Assembly (NCBI GenBank): GCA_964619265.1
Contig: CAZUCE010000009.1
Coordinates: forward strand, 62,001 to 126,000
Reading direction: 5' to 3'
Length of the DNA: 64,000 bases
From: CAZUCE01 sp964619265
Lineage (GTDB): Bacteria > Planctomycetota > UBA1135 > GCA-002686595
Of the stretch, positions 7,977-16,842 are shown one piece after another; the first letter of the stretch is position 1, and every line of letters begins with the position of its first letter. The notes under the pieces are model-generated. The model worked only from the letters and a program-made list of their open reading frames with translations. It made no database searches and was not told where the DNA came from. Both the position numbers and the translations under genes were made by a program.

Positions 7977-10660
7977 CGAAAGAGAGCTCTGGAGTGGGGT
8001 TGGGGCGCTGGTTCCGGCGGCTCGCTGTTGTCTACCTGGTGCTGCTCGCGGCCTCGACCGCCTGGAGGCTTGGGACCAAAAGGGAACCTGCTTCGGACGA
8101 CGAGCTGCGCGGGAGCGGCTTGGCCGTCGCGCACCTTCAAACGGTGCGGGGTGAGTCCACCCAACCCGGAGTCGTGCGACTGGTCTACACGGATCGCGGG
8201 CCCCGTGAGGCTCCGGCCGTGCTGCTGGTTCACGGCAGTCCCGGAGGCCGGTCGGCGATGCGCGGTCTGGGAGACCGACTCGAAGAACGGTTCCGGGTGT
8301 TGAACGTAGATCTGCCTGGTTTCGGTGAATCAGAACGCGACCTACCGGACTACAGCTTCCTGGCTCACGCTCACTATCTGCGCGAGCTGTTCGATCAGCT
8401 CGCGATCGATCGGGCGCATCTCGTTGGTTTCAGCATGGGGGGCGGCGTCGTGCTGCATCTCGACAACCTCCTGGGTGACCGATCCAATTCGGTGTCACTG
8501 ATCTCGGCGATCGGTGTTCAGGAGCACGAGCTGTTCGGGAACTACGCGATGAATCACGCGATCCACGGCCTGCAGCTCGGAGCTCTGTGGACCTTGTGCG
8601 AGATGTTCCCGCACTTCGGTGTGTTGGATCATGGATTCTTCAGCGTCGAGTACGCGCGCAACTTCTACGACTCGGACCAACGCCCCCTGCGTGGCCTGCT
8701 CGAGCAGGTCGACAAGCCGTTTTTCATCTTGCAGGGCGAAGTCGATCCGCTCGTACCGATCGCTGCGGCGCGCGAGCATGCGCGGATCGTCCCTCAAGCA
8801 GAATTCGTCATCGATCCCGGGGATCACTTCCTGGTCTTTCAACACCCCGAGGTCGTCGCCGAGCCGCTCAGGGCTTTTCTGGAGCAAGTCGAGGCCGGAA
8901 CGGCTCCTGTCCGGACCGAAGCCGAGCCCGAGCGAATTCAGGCCGCGGCGGCTCCGCCGCCCGAAGCTTCGGAGGGACTGGTTGGATTCGCCCTGTTCAT
9001 GGTGCTGGCCGGAATCGCGCTTTCGACGCTGATTTCCGAAGACCTAGCCTGCATCGGGGCCGGGGCCATCGCCGCCCAGGGGCGCATCCCGTTTTGGCCT
9101 GCGGTGCTGGCCTGCTTGGCCGGAATCGTCGTCGGCGACCTACTGATCTACTTCATCGGTCGCTGGCTCGGCCCCAAAGCCCTGCGGGTGTGGCCATTTT
9201 CACGTTTGGTTTCGGAGGCGGCGTTGGAGCGGACCGCCCGCTGGTTCGAACAGCGCGGTCTGCTCGCGATTTTCGCTACTAGGTTCATGCCGGGAACGCG
9301 GTTGCCGACCTACTTCTCGGCCGGTGCGTTGCGGACGAACCCGCTCAAGTTCACGGTGTATTTCGTCATCGCCGCCGTGGTTTGGACGCCAGCGCTCGTG
9401 TGGATCTCGGTCCGCATCGGAGGCGAACTCACCGAGAAAGTCGAGATGTTCGAGCGGGCGCTGCCGCTGGCCTTCGCGGTGACCGTTGTGATCGGCCTGC
9501 TGCTGATCAAGGTCGTGGTTCCTTCGTTGACCTGGCGCGGCCGGCGGCAGCTGCTCGGATCCTTGCGCCGCAAGCTGCACTGGGAGTTTTGGCCGCCGTG
9601 GATCGTCTACCCGCCGGTGTTTCTCTATGTGCTGTGGCTCGGCCTCAAGCATCGATCCTTGACGCTGTTTTGCGCCAGCAACCCGGGCATTGAAACCGGC
9701 GGTTTCGTCGGCGAATCGAAGAACTCGATCTTGGCCAACCTGGAAGGCGCGGGCGAGGCTTTGCCGAGGCATGCCTTCTTGCCGGTTAGCCTGCCGGCCG
9801 CCGAGCGCATCCAACGCTTCGAGGATTTGGCGAATCAGACGGGCACCTACCCGATTGTGCTCAAGCCCGATGCGGGGCAGCGCGGGTCGGGCGTGCACCT
9901 GGCCCGGGATCTCGAGGACGCGCGCGGCATCCTAGAGGACGCCAGTGTGGACCTGGTTGCCCAGGAATACGCACCTGGTGTGGAATTCGGCGCCCTCGCC
10001 GAGCGTGCTCCAGACGAATCGTCGTTCCGCATCACCTCCTTGGTTCGCAAGCGCCTGGCCACCGTGGAAGGCGACGGCGTCCACACCCTGGAACACTTGA
10101 TCTTGGCTGACCCACGCGCCGTTTGCATGGCCAAGGTGTACTTCGAAGCCAACGACTCGCGACTCGATTCGATCCCGGTCGCGGGTGAGCAGGTCGTACT
10201 GTCCCCGCTCGGCACCCACGCTCGCGGGGCAATCTTCGAGGACGCCTCCGAGCTCGTGACTCCCGAATTAGAAGCCAGCCTCGACCGTATCGCGCGCAGC
10301 TTCGACGGCTTCCACCTGGGCCGTTTCGATCTGCGTGTTCCCGACGAGTCCGCCTTGTCCGAGGGGCGCGGCCTGCGCGTCCTCGAACTGAACGGCGTCA
10401 CCTCCGAGCCGGCGCACATCTACGACCGGCGCCACTCCTTCTGGTTCGGCCAACGCGCCCTGCGTCGCCATTGGCGCCGCGCTTTTGAAATGGGCGCAGC
10501 CAATCGCGAGCGCGGCGCGGAGGTTCCTTCGTTGCTGAACCTGATCTCCGCGCTGCGCAACTACCGCCGGGCCCAACGCAGCCACGTACGCCACGCCGGG
10601 TCTGAAACGGTTGCGCCCCGCCAATTGGAGCTGCCTACGGATACACCCGCGGCGCTTTAG
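7973..10660 (+). CDS. Alpha/beta hydrolase - DedA (VTT) - ATP-grasp fusion protein
   Basis: An 895-residue three-module membrane protein. Module 1 has one N-terminal membrane segment (about 12-32), then an alpha/beta hydrolase with oxyanion motif HGSPGG at about 87-92. Its nucleophile elbow is GFSMGG with Ser154; an acidic residue lies in GEVDPLVP near 258 and a His in GDHFLVF near 284. Module 2 (about 330-525) is a DedA/VTT domain with ISEDLACIGAGA, GDLLIYFIGRWLG and the conserved FMPGTRLPTYFSAG loop. Module 3 (about 575-850) is an ATP-grasp ligase with LKPDAGQRGSGV and the metal-site end LRVLELNGVTSEP. The GTG start is fused to the preceding stop (GTGA). DedA proteins act as lipid scramblases or transporters. 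I infer synthesis, translocation and turnover of a modified lipid in one polypeptide. The open frame has no break, so it is a true fusion. Confidence 0.88.
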   Translation: MTKESSGVGLGRWFRRLAVVYLVLLAASTAWRLGTKREPASDDELRGSGLAVAHLQTVRGESTQPGVVRLVYTDRGPREAPAVLLVHGSPGGRSAMRGLGDRLEERFRVLNVDLPGFGESERDLPDYSFLAHAHYLRELFDQLAIDRAHLVGFSMGGGVVLHLDNLLGDRSNSVSLISAIGVQEHELFGNYAMNHAIHGLQLGALWTLCEMFPHFGVLDHGFFSVEYARNFYDSDQRPLRGLLEQVDKPFFILQGEVDPLVPIAAAREHARIVPQAEFVIDPGDHFLVFQHPEVVAEPLRAFLEQVEAGTAPVRTEAEPERIQAAAAPPPEASEGLVGFALFMVLAGIALSTLISEDLACIGAGAIAAQGRIPFWPAVLACLAGIVVGDLLIYFIGRWLGPKALRVWPFSRLVSEAALERTARWFEQRGLLAIFATRFMPGTRLPTYFSAGALRTNPLKFTVYFVIAAVVWTPALVWISVRIGGELTEKVEMFERALPLAFAVTVVIGLLLIKVVVPSLTWRGRRQLLGSLRRKLHWEFWPPWIVYPPVFLYVLWLGLKHRSLTLFCASNPGIETGGFVGESKNSILANLEGAGEALPRHAFLPVSLPAAERIQRFEDLANQTGTYPIVLKPDAGQRGSGVHLARDLEDARGILEDASVDLVAQEYAPGVEFGALAERAPDESSFRITSLVRKRLATVEGDGVHTLEHLILADPRAVCMAKVYFEANDSRLDSIPVAGEQVVLSPLGTHARGAIFEDASELVTPELEASLDRIARSFDGFHLGRFDLRVPDESALSEGRGLRVLELNGVTSEPAHIYDRRHSFWFGQRALRRHWRRAFEMGAANRERGAEVPSLLNLISALRNYRRAQRSHVRHAGSETVAPRQLELPTDTPAAL

Positions 10661-10675
10661 CGGGTCTCAGCGGTT

Positions 10676-11989
10676 TTAGCGGCTCTGCTTCGGAGTCAGC
10701 TCGAGGGTCTGGGGCAGGGCAGCCAGGTCGAGGCGGGTTGGCTCGGACTCTGGGGTTTTCACCCAGATGGTCTCCAATCCTCGCCAGACCAGCGCGTCGA
10801 GGCGACTGGCTTCGTCTGTGTTCCAGCCGCCGAGGAATCGTCCGTCCGCGGAGCGGGCGGCTGTCAGTTTCAGCCCGGCGGCCGGTTCGCCGTCGAAGGT
10901 CACGGGCAGGCTGAGTTGGAAAATCTGTCCGTCCACTTTGAACGGCTCGAGGTAGATCCGCTTGCCGTTGCTCGGATCCACAACGTGTTCGAACGCCGGA
11001 AGCGGAGCCCCTTTTTCGCGCAACTCAATGCGATTGTGGTCTTGGCTGAGCAAGGCGCTGAACTGACCGGACTCGTCGAGAGTGAGGCCGCGGCGGATCT
11101 CACCGGCCACGTTGCTTGTAAAAGCGCCGAGCTCGCGATCCGAGAAATCGGCCGGGAGATTCAGCTGGCCCTTCGCGAGAAACTGCCGGCCAAGCGTCAA
11201 GTCGGCTGAGTCTGCCAGGTGACTCCAATCGCGAACCCTGAGGATTTCGTGGTTAGGCGCTCCGAACATGAGATGCAAGTCGGCGGCTTCAGGGGGACCG
11301 AAGACCCGGAAAGTCCCGTCAGCGCCCAGATCAACAAGCCCCTCCGGCCAGTCAGGGGCCCCCGGCGAGGGATGGTTGAACTGTTCCCACGAATGGACGA
11401 ATCCACGTGGATGGATGAGTCGCGCGCGCGCCCCGAGGGGGACGTTTCCGAGCGAGTCGCGCAGGGTGCCTTCGAGCAGTGGCTCGGGGTAGGCCAGCCA
11501 CATCGGTTCGAGGTACAGCTCGCCCAGGTCAAACGGAGTGGTCGAGCTAAGCGTGACGTCTTCGAAGCGTTGTTTGCCGAGCCCATGCGCGTCCTGAACG
11601 ACCAGATGGACCGTGATTTCTTGTTCCGTTCGGTCACGGGAATTCGGCCGGAAGGTCAGATGGAATTCGCCGCCCCACGACATTCCTTCGAGCGAGTGCC
11701 GAGATCGAGGCGAGACCTCGACACGGATGTCGAGGGGCGTGTCGAGCGGCAAACCGGACGCGTCCACGAGTGTGCCTTGAAGGGCATAGCCGGAGCCCTT
11801 TGGCCAGGGAGCCAAGTCAAAGGCCGGTCGAACCTCCCGCAGCGGGGGCGGTGTTGGGGGGGCGATCGAGTTGTCCGGGAGCGAGTGCGCCGTGGAGCCG
11901 GTCGTCCCCGCTTGATACCCGAGGAGCGCCACGGAAGCCAAGGGGAACAGGGTGAGCGGAGATAGGAATCGTCGCGAGTTCATAGCCAT
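10676..11989 (-). CDS. Exported carboxypeptidase-regulatory-like domain protein (paralogue 1)
   Basis: A 437-residue protein with one N-terminal membrane or signal segment (about 6-27), then beta-rich domains. Segments such as LQGTLVDASGLPLDTPLDIRV (in two parts), LLEGTLRDSLGNVPLGARARL and FLAKGQLNLPADFS match the repeated start of carboxypeptidase-regulatory-like folds (G-x-V-x-D-x-x-G-x-P). It resembles the proteins at 41014-42387 and 51035-52558 in length, anchor and strand motifs, so the three form a local paralogous family. ATGs at 11989 and 11983 are both possible starts. It converges on the fusion gene with only 15 bases between them. Function unknown; probably anchored and facing the periplasm or cell surface. 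Confidence 0.72.
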   Translation of the reverse strand: MAMNSRRFLSPLTLFPLASVALLGYQAGTTGSTAHSLPDNSIAPPTPPPLREVRPAFDLAPWPKGSGYALQGTLVDASGLPLDTPLDIRVEVSPRSRHSLEGMSWGGEFHLTFRPNSRDRTEQEITVHLVVQDAHGLGKQRFEDVTLSSTTPFDLGELYLEPMWLAYPEPLLEGTLRDSLGNVPLGARARLIHPRGFVHSWEQFNHPSPGAPDWPEGLVDLGADGTFRVFGPPEAADLHLMFGAPNHEILRVRDWSHLADSADLTLGRQFLAKGQLNLPADFSDRELGAFTSNVAGEIRRGLTLDESGQFSALLSQDHNRIELREKGAPLPAFEHVVDPSNGKRIYLEPFKVDGQIFQLSLPVTFDGEPAAGLKLTAARSADGRFLGGWNTDEASRLDALVWRGLETIWVKTPESEPTRLDLAALPQTLELTPKQSR

Positions 11990-12353
11990 GGGCGAAGTGG
12001 ATCGGCAGAAAAGGGGCAGGCCGTTCCGCCGGTCGGCGGTGGAACCGTCCGGACGGGTGCAGGTAGCGACCAGACTACAACGATGGTTTGAACTCCTTGT
12101 CGGATTGGAAAGGCCCGCTCCAGGGTCGAGGCATGGGCCGGACTCCTGGCCAAAAACAACACCTGCGGCGCTCTGGCCCGGCCGCCGTGGCACGAACATC
12201 GGCGGAGCAGGCTTTAGGACGTGGTCCCCAATTGCGAGGAGCCCCGGGGGCCTAGGGGCACGGCGCGGGGGTTGGGGCGGGCGCCGCGTCGCGCTTTTGC
12301 ATTCCAGCGGCCTGCAGCTCGCTCCCGTAGCGGAGGGAAGCTAGCATCCGGAC
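11990..12353. other. Divergent intergenic region
   Basis: A 364-base stretch between the divergent genes starting at 11989 (minus) and 12354 (plus), so it must hold both promoters. I see no convincing -35/-10 pair. The part at 12240-12300 is very G-rich. Open frames crossing it have no recognisable product. Confidence 0.5.
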
Positions 12354-14780
12354 ATGGCGCGCAGCGGTGAAGGCAAGCTCCAGGTGGCGCTGCTGTTTGG
12401 CGGTCCCAGCGGCGAGCGCGACATTTCGGCGGGCTCCTTGAAACCCTGGGTGACCTACCTCGCCGAGGACGCTCGATTCGAACTGGCCGTCCTGTTTTTG
12501 AGGCCGGATCTGACGGTGTATCGGCTCCCGCGACGTTTCGATCACGCGAACACTTGCGCGGACTTCGAGCGCTTCTTGGAAGACTCCGATCGGCTGACGG
12601 ACAGTGCTTTCGAGGCTCTGCTGCGCGACTGCAACTTGGCGATCCCGATCTTGCACGGGGCCCACGGAGAGGACGGGGCGATCCAGCGACGCTTCGAGCG
12701 GCTCGGCGTTCCGTATCTATTCAGCGAGCCCAGCGCGCTGGAGATCAGCTTCGACAAGTTTCGAACGCACCAGCGGCTAGCTGCGGCGGGACTGCCGGTG
12801 CCCAAGCACCGGCTGGTGGAGGGAGCCGCCGATCCGGCGGAGCTGCTCACCTGGGTCCGTAGGGAACTTGAGCCCCAGCAGGTGGCTGGACGTTCGCTGT
12901 TGTGCGCGGTGAAGCCCGCTCGTTCCGGCTCCTCCCTCGGCGTTTCCCTGGTAGCTGAGACCAGCGAACTTGAGCCCGCACTCGAGTTGGCGCGCCGGTT
13001 CGACGAGCGCGTGCTGGTTGAACAGGTTTTGGAGGGCACCGAGTTCTCGGTGATTGTGGTCGACGATCCCGATGGCAACCCGCGCGCGCTCGCGCCGACC
13101 GAAGTCCGGGCTGGAGGTGAGGTTTACGATACGCGGCAGAAGTATCTGCATGGTTCGGGCTCGCACCTGTTCACGCCCCTGCGCGAGGCCCGCTGGATCG
13201 ATCCGATCCGTCGCGCGGCCGAGCAAGCCTACGGCGAATTGGGCATGCGACATCTCGCGCGCGTGGACGGGTTCTTGTGTCGTGGCGAGGTCTTCGTGAC
13301 CGACGTGAACGGGATCAGCGGGATGGGGTTCTCCAGCTTCGTGTTCCTGCAAACCGCGATGGTGGGTGTCTCGCATCGACGGTTGATCGAGCGGTTGATT
13401 CAGGGAGCGGTCGAAACGAACTTGCAGCCGCGTGAGCCGGGTGCGACGGCGCCGGGGCGCGGGCGAGTTCATCTGCTGTTCGGCGGCACGACTTCCGAGC
13501 GGCAGGTTTCCAGGCAATCCGGGTGCTTCGCGGGTCTGTGCTTGGAGGCCGCCGGATACGACGTGCACTTCCACCTGATGACCACCGATCATCGGTTCGT
13601 CGAGGTCGGGTTGTTTCTCGCGCTGCACCACGATGTCGAAGAAATTGAGGCGCTGGCCCGCGATGCCGATCGACTAGCGGGCATTCGGCGGGACGCCGAG
13701 CGAATCGGTCGGGAGGCCGGGCTCCCGGGCGAGGCGCGTGAGCAAGCGCTCTTCGTGGGCTTATTCACCGACTTGGCCGGGGCCGTGGAAGGAGCGGATT
13801 CGGTCTTTCTCGCCTTGCATGGCGGCCCAGGCGAAGACGGGTCGATTCAGGCCGCCCTCGAGGTTCTCGGGGTGCCCTTCAACGGCTGCGACGCGCGGAC
13901 TTCGTCGCTGTGCGCTGACAAGGGCAGCCTGATCGACCACGTGTCTGCGGCTGGGCTCGAGGGCGTTCGAGTTCCCCGGCAACGGGCCTTCGATCGTGTG
14001 GAGCTGGTCGATTGGATCCGCCGCTGTCCGGAGCGGGCGGATTGGGATCGCGAGTACGAGGCGATGTGCTCGTTGCTCGGCGCCCAGGCGTTGGTGGCCA
14101 AGCCGCGCTCGGATGGTTGCTCGACTGGCGTCAAACGTCTGGACGATGGCCAGGCTTTGGGGAGCTGGTTCCGGTCGGTTGCGGCTTCTCGCAGTTCGAT
14201 TTCGGCTGGCGAACTGGGGCCTGGTTCGGCGGAGGTCGAATTGCCGGTTCCGATGCCGCGCGAGTGGCTGCTCGAAGAAGCGATCTGTGATCCAGGCGAC
14301 CTGGATTCGAACCGGTCACCCGAAGCCCGGTCCACGCCCGGGTCCGCGGAGTGGTTTGCCGGTCGCAGATTCGTCGAGCTGACTTGCGCCGTAGTGGAAC
14401 GCGACGGCGAACTGCATTGCGCATCGCCAACCATCGCCCTCGCGGCCGGAAGCGAACTGTCCTTGGCGGAGAAGTTCCAACAGGGAGTCGGCACGAACTT
14501 GTTCCTGGGTGCCTACTTACCGCCGGTGCGCCTCGCCACCGTGCAGCGTCGCGTCGAGGCCATCGCGGAGGCAGCAGGAGTTCAGGGCTACGCGCGTATC
14601 GACTGCTTCTGCGACCTGCGCGATGATTCTCTTGTGTTGATCGAGATCAACACGATTCCGGGTATGACCGAGGCCACCGTTCTCTATCCGCAAGTGGCGG
14701 ATGCATTCGGTTGGTCGCCGCCGCAGCTGCTTACCCATCTGCTTGAGGTGGGCGCGAGCCGCGCAGCTCAGCACTGGTAG
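12354..14780 (+). CDS. Tandem D-alanine-D-alanine ligase-like protein (two fused ATP-grasp enzymes)
   Basis: An 808-residue protein made of two complete Ddl-like units. Unit 1 (about 8-350) has FGGPSGERDISAGS at 16-29, HGAHGEDGAIQ at about 101-111, the nucleotide loop VKPARSGSSLGVSLV at about 185-199 and the ending VDGFLCRGEVFVTDVNGISGM. Unit 2 (about 370-808) repeats the order with FGGTTSERQVSRQSG, LHGGPGEDGSIQ, VAKPRSDGCSTGVKR and IDCFCDLRDDSLVLIEINTIPGMT. Standard Ddl is about 300-370 residues and works as a homodimer. The second unit keeps the canonical EINTIPGMT end; the first has DVNGISGM, a variant. Unit 2 also carries an insertion of roughly 60 residues after its nucleotide loop. It may make a dipeptide other than D-Ala-D-Ala. 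A strong terminator follows the gene. Confidence 0.85.
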   Translation: MARSGEGKLQVALLFGGPSGERDISAGSLKPWVTYLAEDARFELAVLFLRPDLTVYRLPRRFDHANTCADFERFLEDSDRLTDSAFEALLRDCNLAIPILHGAHGEDGAIQRRFERLGVPYLFSEPSALEISFDKFRTHQRLAAAGLPVPKHRLVEGAADPAELLTWVRRELEPQQVAGRSLLCAVKPARSGSSLGVSLVAETSELEPALELARRFDERVLVEQVLEGTEFSVIVVDDPDGNPRALAPTEVRAGGEVYDTRQKYLHGSGSHLFTPLREARWIDPIRRAAEQAYGELGMRHLARVDGFLCRGEVFVTDVNGISGMGFSSFVFLQTAMVGVSHRRLIERLIQGAVETNLQPREPGATAPGRGRVHLLFGGTTSERQVSRQSGCFAGLCLEAAGYDVHFHLMTTDHRFVEVGLFLALHHDVEEIEALARDADRLAGIRRDAERIGREAGLPGEAREQALFVGLFTDLAGAVEGADSVFLALHGGPGEDGSIQAALEVLGVPFNGCDARTSSLCADKGSLIDHVSAAGLEGVRVPRQRAFDRVELVDWIRRCPERADWDREYEAMCSLLGAQALVAKPRSDGCSTGVKRLDDGQALGSWFRSVAASRSSISAGELGPGSAEVELPVPMPREWLLEEAICDPGDLDSNRSPEARSTPGSAEWFAGRRFVELTCAVVERDGELHCASPTIALAAGSELSLAEKFQQGVGTNLFLGAYLPPVRLATVQRRVEAIAEAAGVQGYARIDCFCDLRDDSLVLIEINTIPGMTEATVLYPQVADAFGWSPPQLLTHLLEVGASRAAQHW

Positions 14781-14805
14781 GCGAGGGGAGGCTGCGAAAT
14801 GGAGC

Positions 14806-14836
14806 GGGCCCGCCCGAGGTTTCCTCGGGCGGGCCC
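14806..14836. terminator. Perfect 14-bp hairpin between convergent genes
   Basis: The arm at 14806-14819 (gggcccgcccgagg) is exactly complementary to 14823-14836, with a TTT loop. It lies 26 bases after the tandem ligase stop and 39 bases before the stop of the convergent lipoprotein gene. It can therefore serve as a two-way terminator, although no T-tract follows on either strand. Confidence 0.8.
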
Positions 14837-14874
14837 AGCTGGTTCGGTTGGCAGCGACAGAGACTGCCCCTGAG

Positions 14875-16842
14875 TCAGACGAACGTGGAGTCCTCGTCGT
14901 CGCTTCCCGGAGACTCTTCGCTGCCGGCGTCTCCTAGATCGTCGAGGGCCTGCTTGGCTTCGCTTTCGAAGCGACTGCGAAAATCCTCTTCGGGAGCGAG
15001 TGGCGAGAGCGACTTCCACGGCGGGTCGAGGGTAGTGGATTCAAACTCGGCGTCGGATGAGGTCAGTACTTGACCCTCGCCGGGGGCCGGAGCTCCCTTG
15101 TCGAGGCTGGTCAGGTACTGCTCTTGGATGCGCTCCACGAGACTGCGATCGAAGTCGTCGCGGGAGAGGTTTCCGTCGCCGCCAGCGATCGGTGTCAAGA
15201 GGTCGTTCTTGCTGTGGGGGAGGATCTCGTCGTGGCCCGGAAGTTCCGGCGCGGAGACATCCGCGGCAGACTTGGGTGCGTGGGCTGAACCAAGTTTCGA
15301 TTCGGGCAGCCGAATCGGGGTGGTCGGGGCGCCCGTCTCATGGGTTTGCTCGAACCCCGCTGAGCTGTGCGTTGCGGAACTCCTGCTGGGTGCGTCTACC
15401 TGGCTCGCGGAAGCGGGGGAGTCGGAGGCCGACAACATGGCTGCGCCAGCCAGGCCCTGGGCCATCGGGATGGACCGGGTTCGGTGGGTTTGATCCTCGA
15501 GATCGCGATGGCGGAGGTCGAGGTCCGTGAGGCGGTTGGAGAGTCGTTCGACCTGATCGTGGCTACGGCTCTTACCGGTTCGGGAAACGAGCAAGCCGAA
15601 CAGGGAGGCGACCCCTAGTGCGCCGCCGGCCAGGTACCACGGCAGCTTGCTGGAGCCGCCTCCGCCCGAGCGCTCGACGCCGGCGACGCGCCGATTCAAA
15701 TCGGCGACGGCGAGGTCGGTTTCGGCAAGGCGCTCAGGGACTTCTCCCAGACTGCTCGTGACTGTTTTTAGGTCCTTTACATCGCTTTCCAAGTCGATCA
15801 GACCGCGATCGAGGCGGCTTTCGAGCTCATCAAGGACGCCCGCGGCTCCGCCGATTTCAGGCTGGTAATCGCCGGGAAATTCGCCGAGTCCGAGGCGCGC
15901 GCGAATCGCTTCGATTTCGCGCTGCTGTTCAGCAAGGGTTTGGACGATCGCGCTGCCGACATTCTCGGGTGCGCGGTCCCCAGCGCGAGTGGACTCGTCG
16001 ACACCGGCTAAGGACCCGATCAAGTCGTTGCGGTCGTTCTCTAGGTCACGAACCCGCTCGTCGAGCGCGTCGCTTGAGGTGCCGCTGGTTCCGCTTCCAG
16101 AAGATCCGGAGCTTGTAGATCCGGAATCCGCGCGGAATCGATCCAGGATGGGCGAGCCACCGCTCGGGGAGTTCAAGCCTCCTTTCGAAGAAGAAGAGCT
16201 GCCACTCTTAGAGCCCGGGCCACCGGTCTTGGAGGCGGAGGCGACACTGTTGGAAGCGCCATTGCTTGAACCCAAGCCACCGCTCTTGGAAGCCGGGCCA
16301 CCACTGCCGGTACCTGAACTGCCACCGCTTGAAGCTAAGCCGCCGTTCTTGGAGGCTGAGCTTCCACCCATGGGTCCTGAGCTACCGCTCTTGGACGCCG
16401 CGCCACCGCTGTTCTTGGAACCTAAGCCACCCCCGCTGGAAGCCAAGTCACCGGACTCGGAAGTCGAGCCCGTCGAGCCAGAGCCCGTCGAGCCAGAGCC
16501 CGTCGAGGCAGGTAGGTCGCTCGCAGTGGTGGAGTTCGATTCGAGGTTGGAGCTTCCGCCGCTGGTCGTGGAATTCTTCGAACTCGCAACGGAAGTGGAG
16601 CTGGAGCCGTTGCTCGGGCTAGCCATAGCCACCGATTCGATCGGGCCGCTGTCTGCGAACTCGCCCGAATCCGATCCGTTCGAAATGAGCGTGGAAGCTC
16701 CCCGAATGATCGACCGAACTTCGGAGGTTGAGGTCGGATAGGACGGCGGTTGCCAGGAGCCGCTAGTGCGGCAGCCAACGACGAGAGCAGCGCTGGCGAG
16801 GCCAACGGTGCCGAGCAGGAGAGGAGTACGAGAAGCACGCAT
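14875..16842 (-). CDS. Ser/Gly-rich lipoprotein with coiled coil and internal membrane segment
   Basis: A 655-residue protein. The lipobox LVVGC puts the lipidated Cys at residue 24. Residues about 70-250 are extreme low complexity, built from short Ser/Gly/Thr blocks such as GSTGSGSTGS, SKSGG and SSGG. A heptad-like region (about 255-360, with many Leu and Glu) suggests a coiled coil. A membrane segment lies at about 405-425 (WYLAGGALGVASLFGLLVS), followed by an acidic C-terminal tail. A lipidated N-terminus plus an internal membrane helix is unusual and may mean that the protein spans the periplasm. No enzymatic motif is seen. The repetitive DNA (for example three 15-base units near 16467-16511) is in frame and so is coding. 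Confidence 0.75.
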   Translation of the reverse strand: MRASRTPLLLGTVGLASAALVVGCRTSGSWQPPSYPTSTSEVRSIIRGASTLISNGSDSGEFADSGPIESVAMASPSNGSSSTSVASSKNSTTSGGSSNLESNSTTASDLPASTGSGSTGSGSTGSTSESGDLASSGGGLGSKNSGGAASKSGSSGPMGGSSASKNGGLASSGGSSGTGSGGPASKSGGLGSSNGASNSVASASKTGGPGSKSGSSSSSKGGLNSPSGGSPILDRFRADSGSTSSGSSGSGTSGTSSDALDERVRDLENDRNDLIGSLAGVDESTRAGDRAPENVGSAIVQTLAEQQREIEAIRARLGLGEFPGDYQPEIGGAAGVLDELESRLDRGLIDLESDVKDLKTVTSSLGEVPERLAETDLAVADLNRRVAGVERSGGGGSSKLPWYLAGGALGVASLFGLLVSRTGKSRSHDQVERLSNRLTDLDLRHRDLEDQTHRTRSIPMAQGLAGAAMLSASDSPASASQVDAPSRSSATHSSAGFEQTHETGAPTTPIRLPESKLGSAHAPKSAADVSAPELPGHDEILPHSKNDLLTPIAGGDGNLSRDDFDRSLVERIQEQYLTSLDKGAPAPGEGQVLTSSDAEFESTTLDPPWKSLSPLAPEEDFRSRFESEAKQALDDLGDAGSEESPGSDDEDSTFV

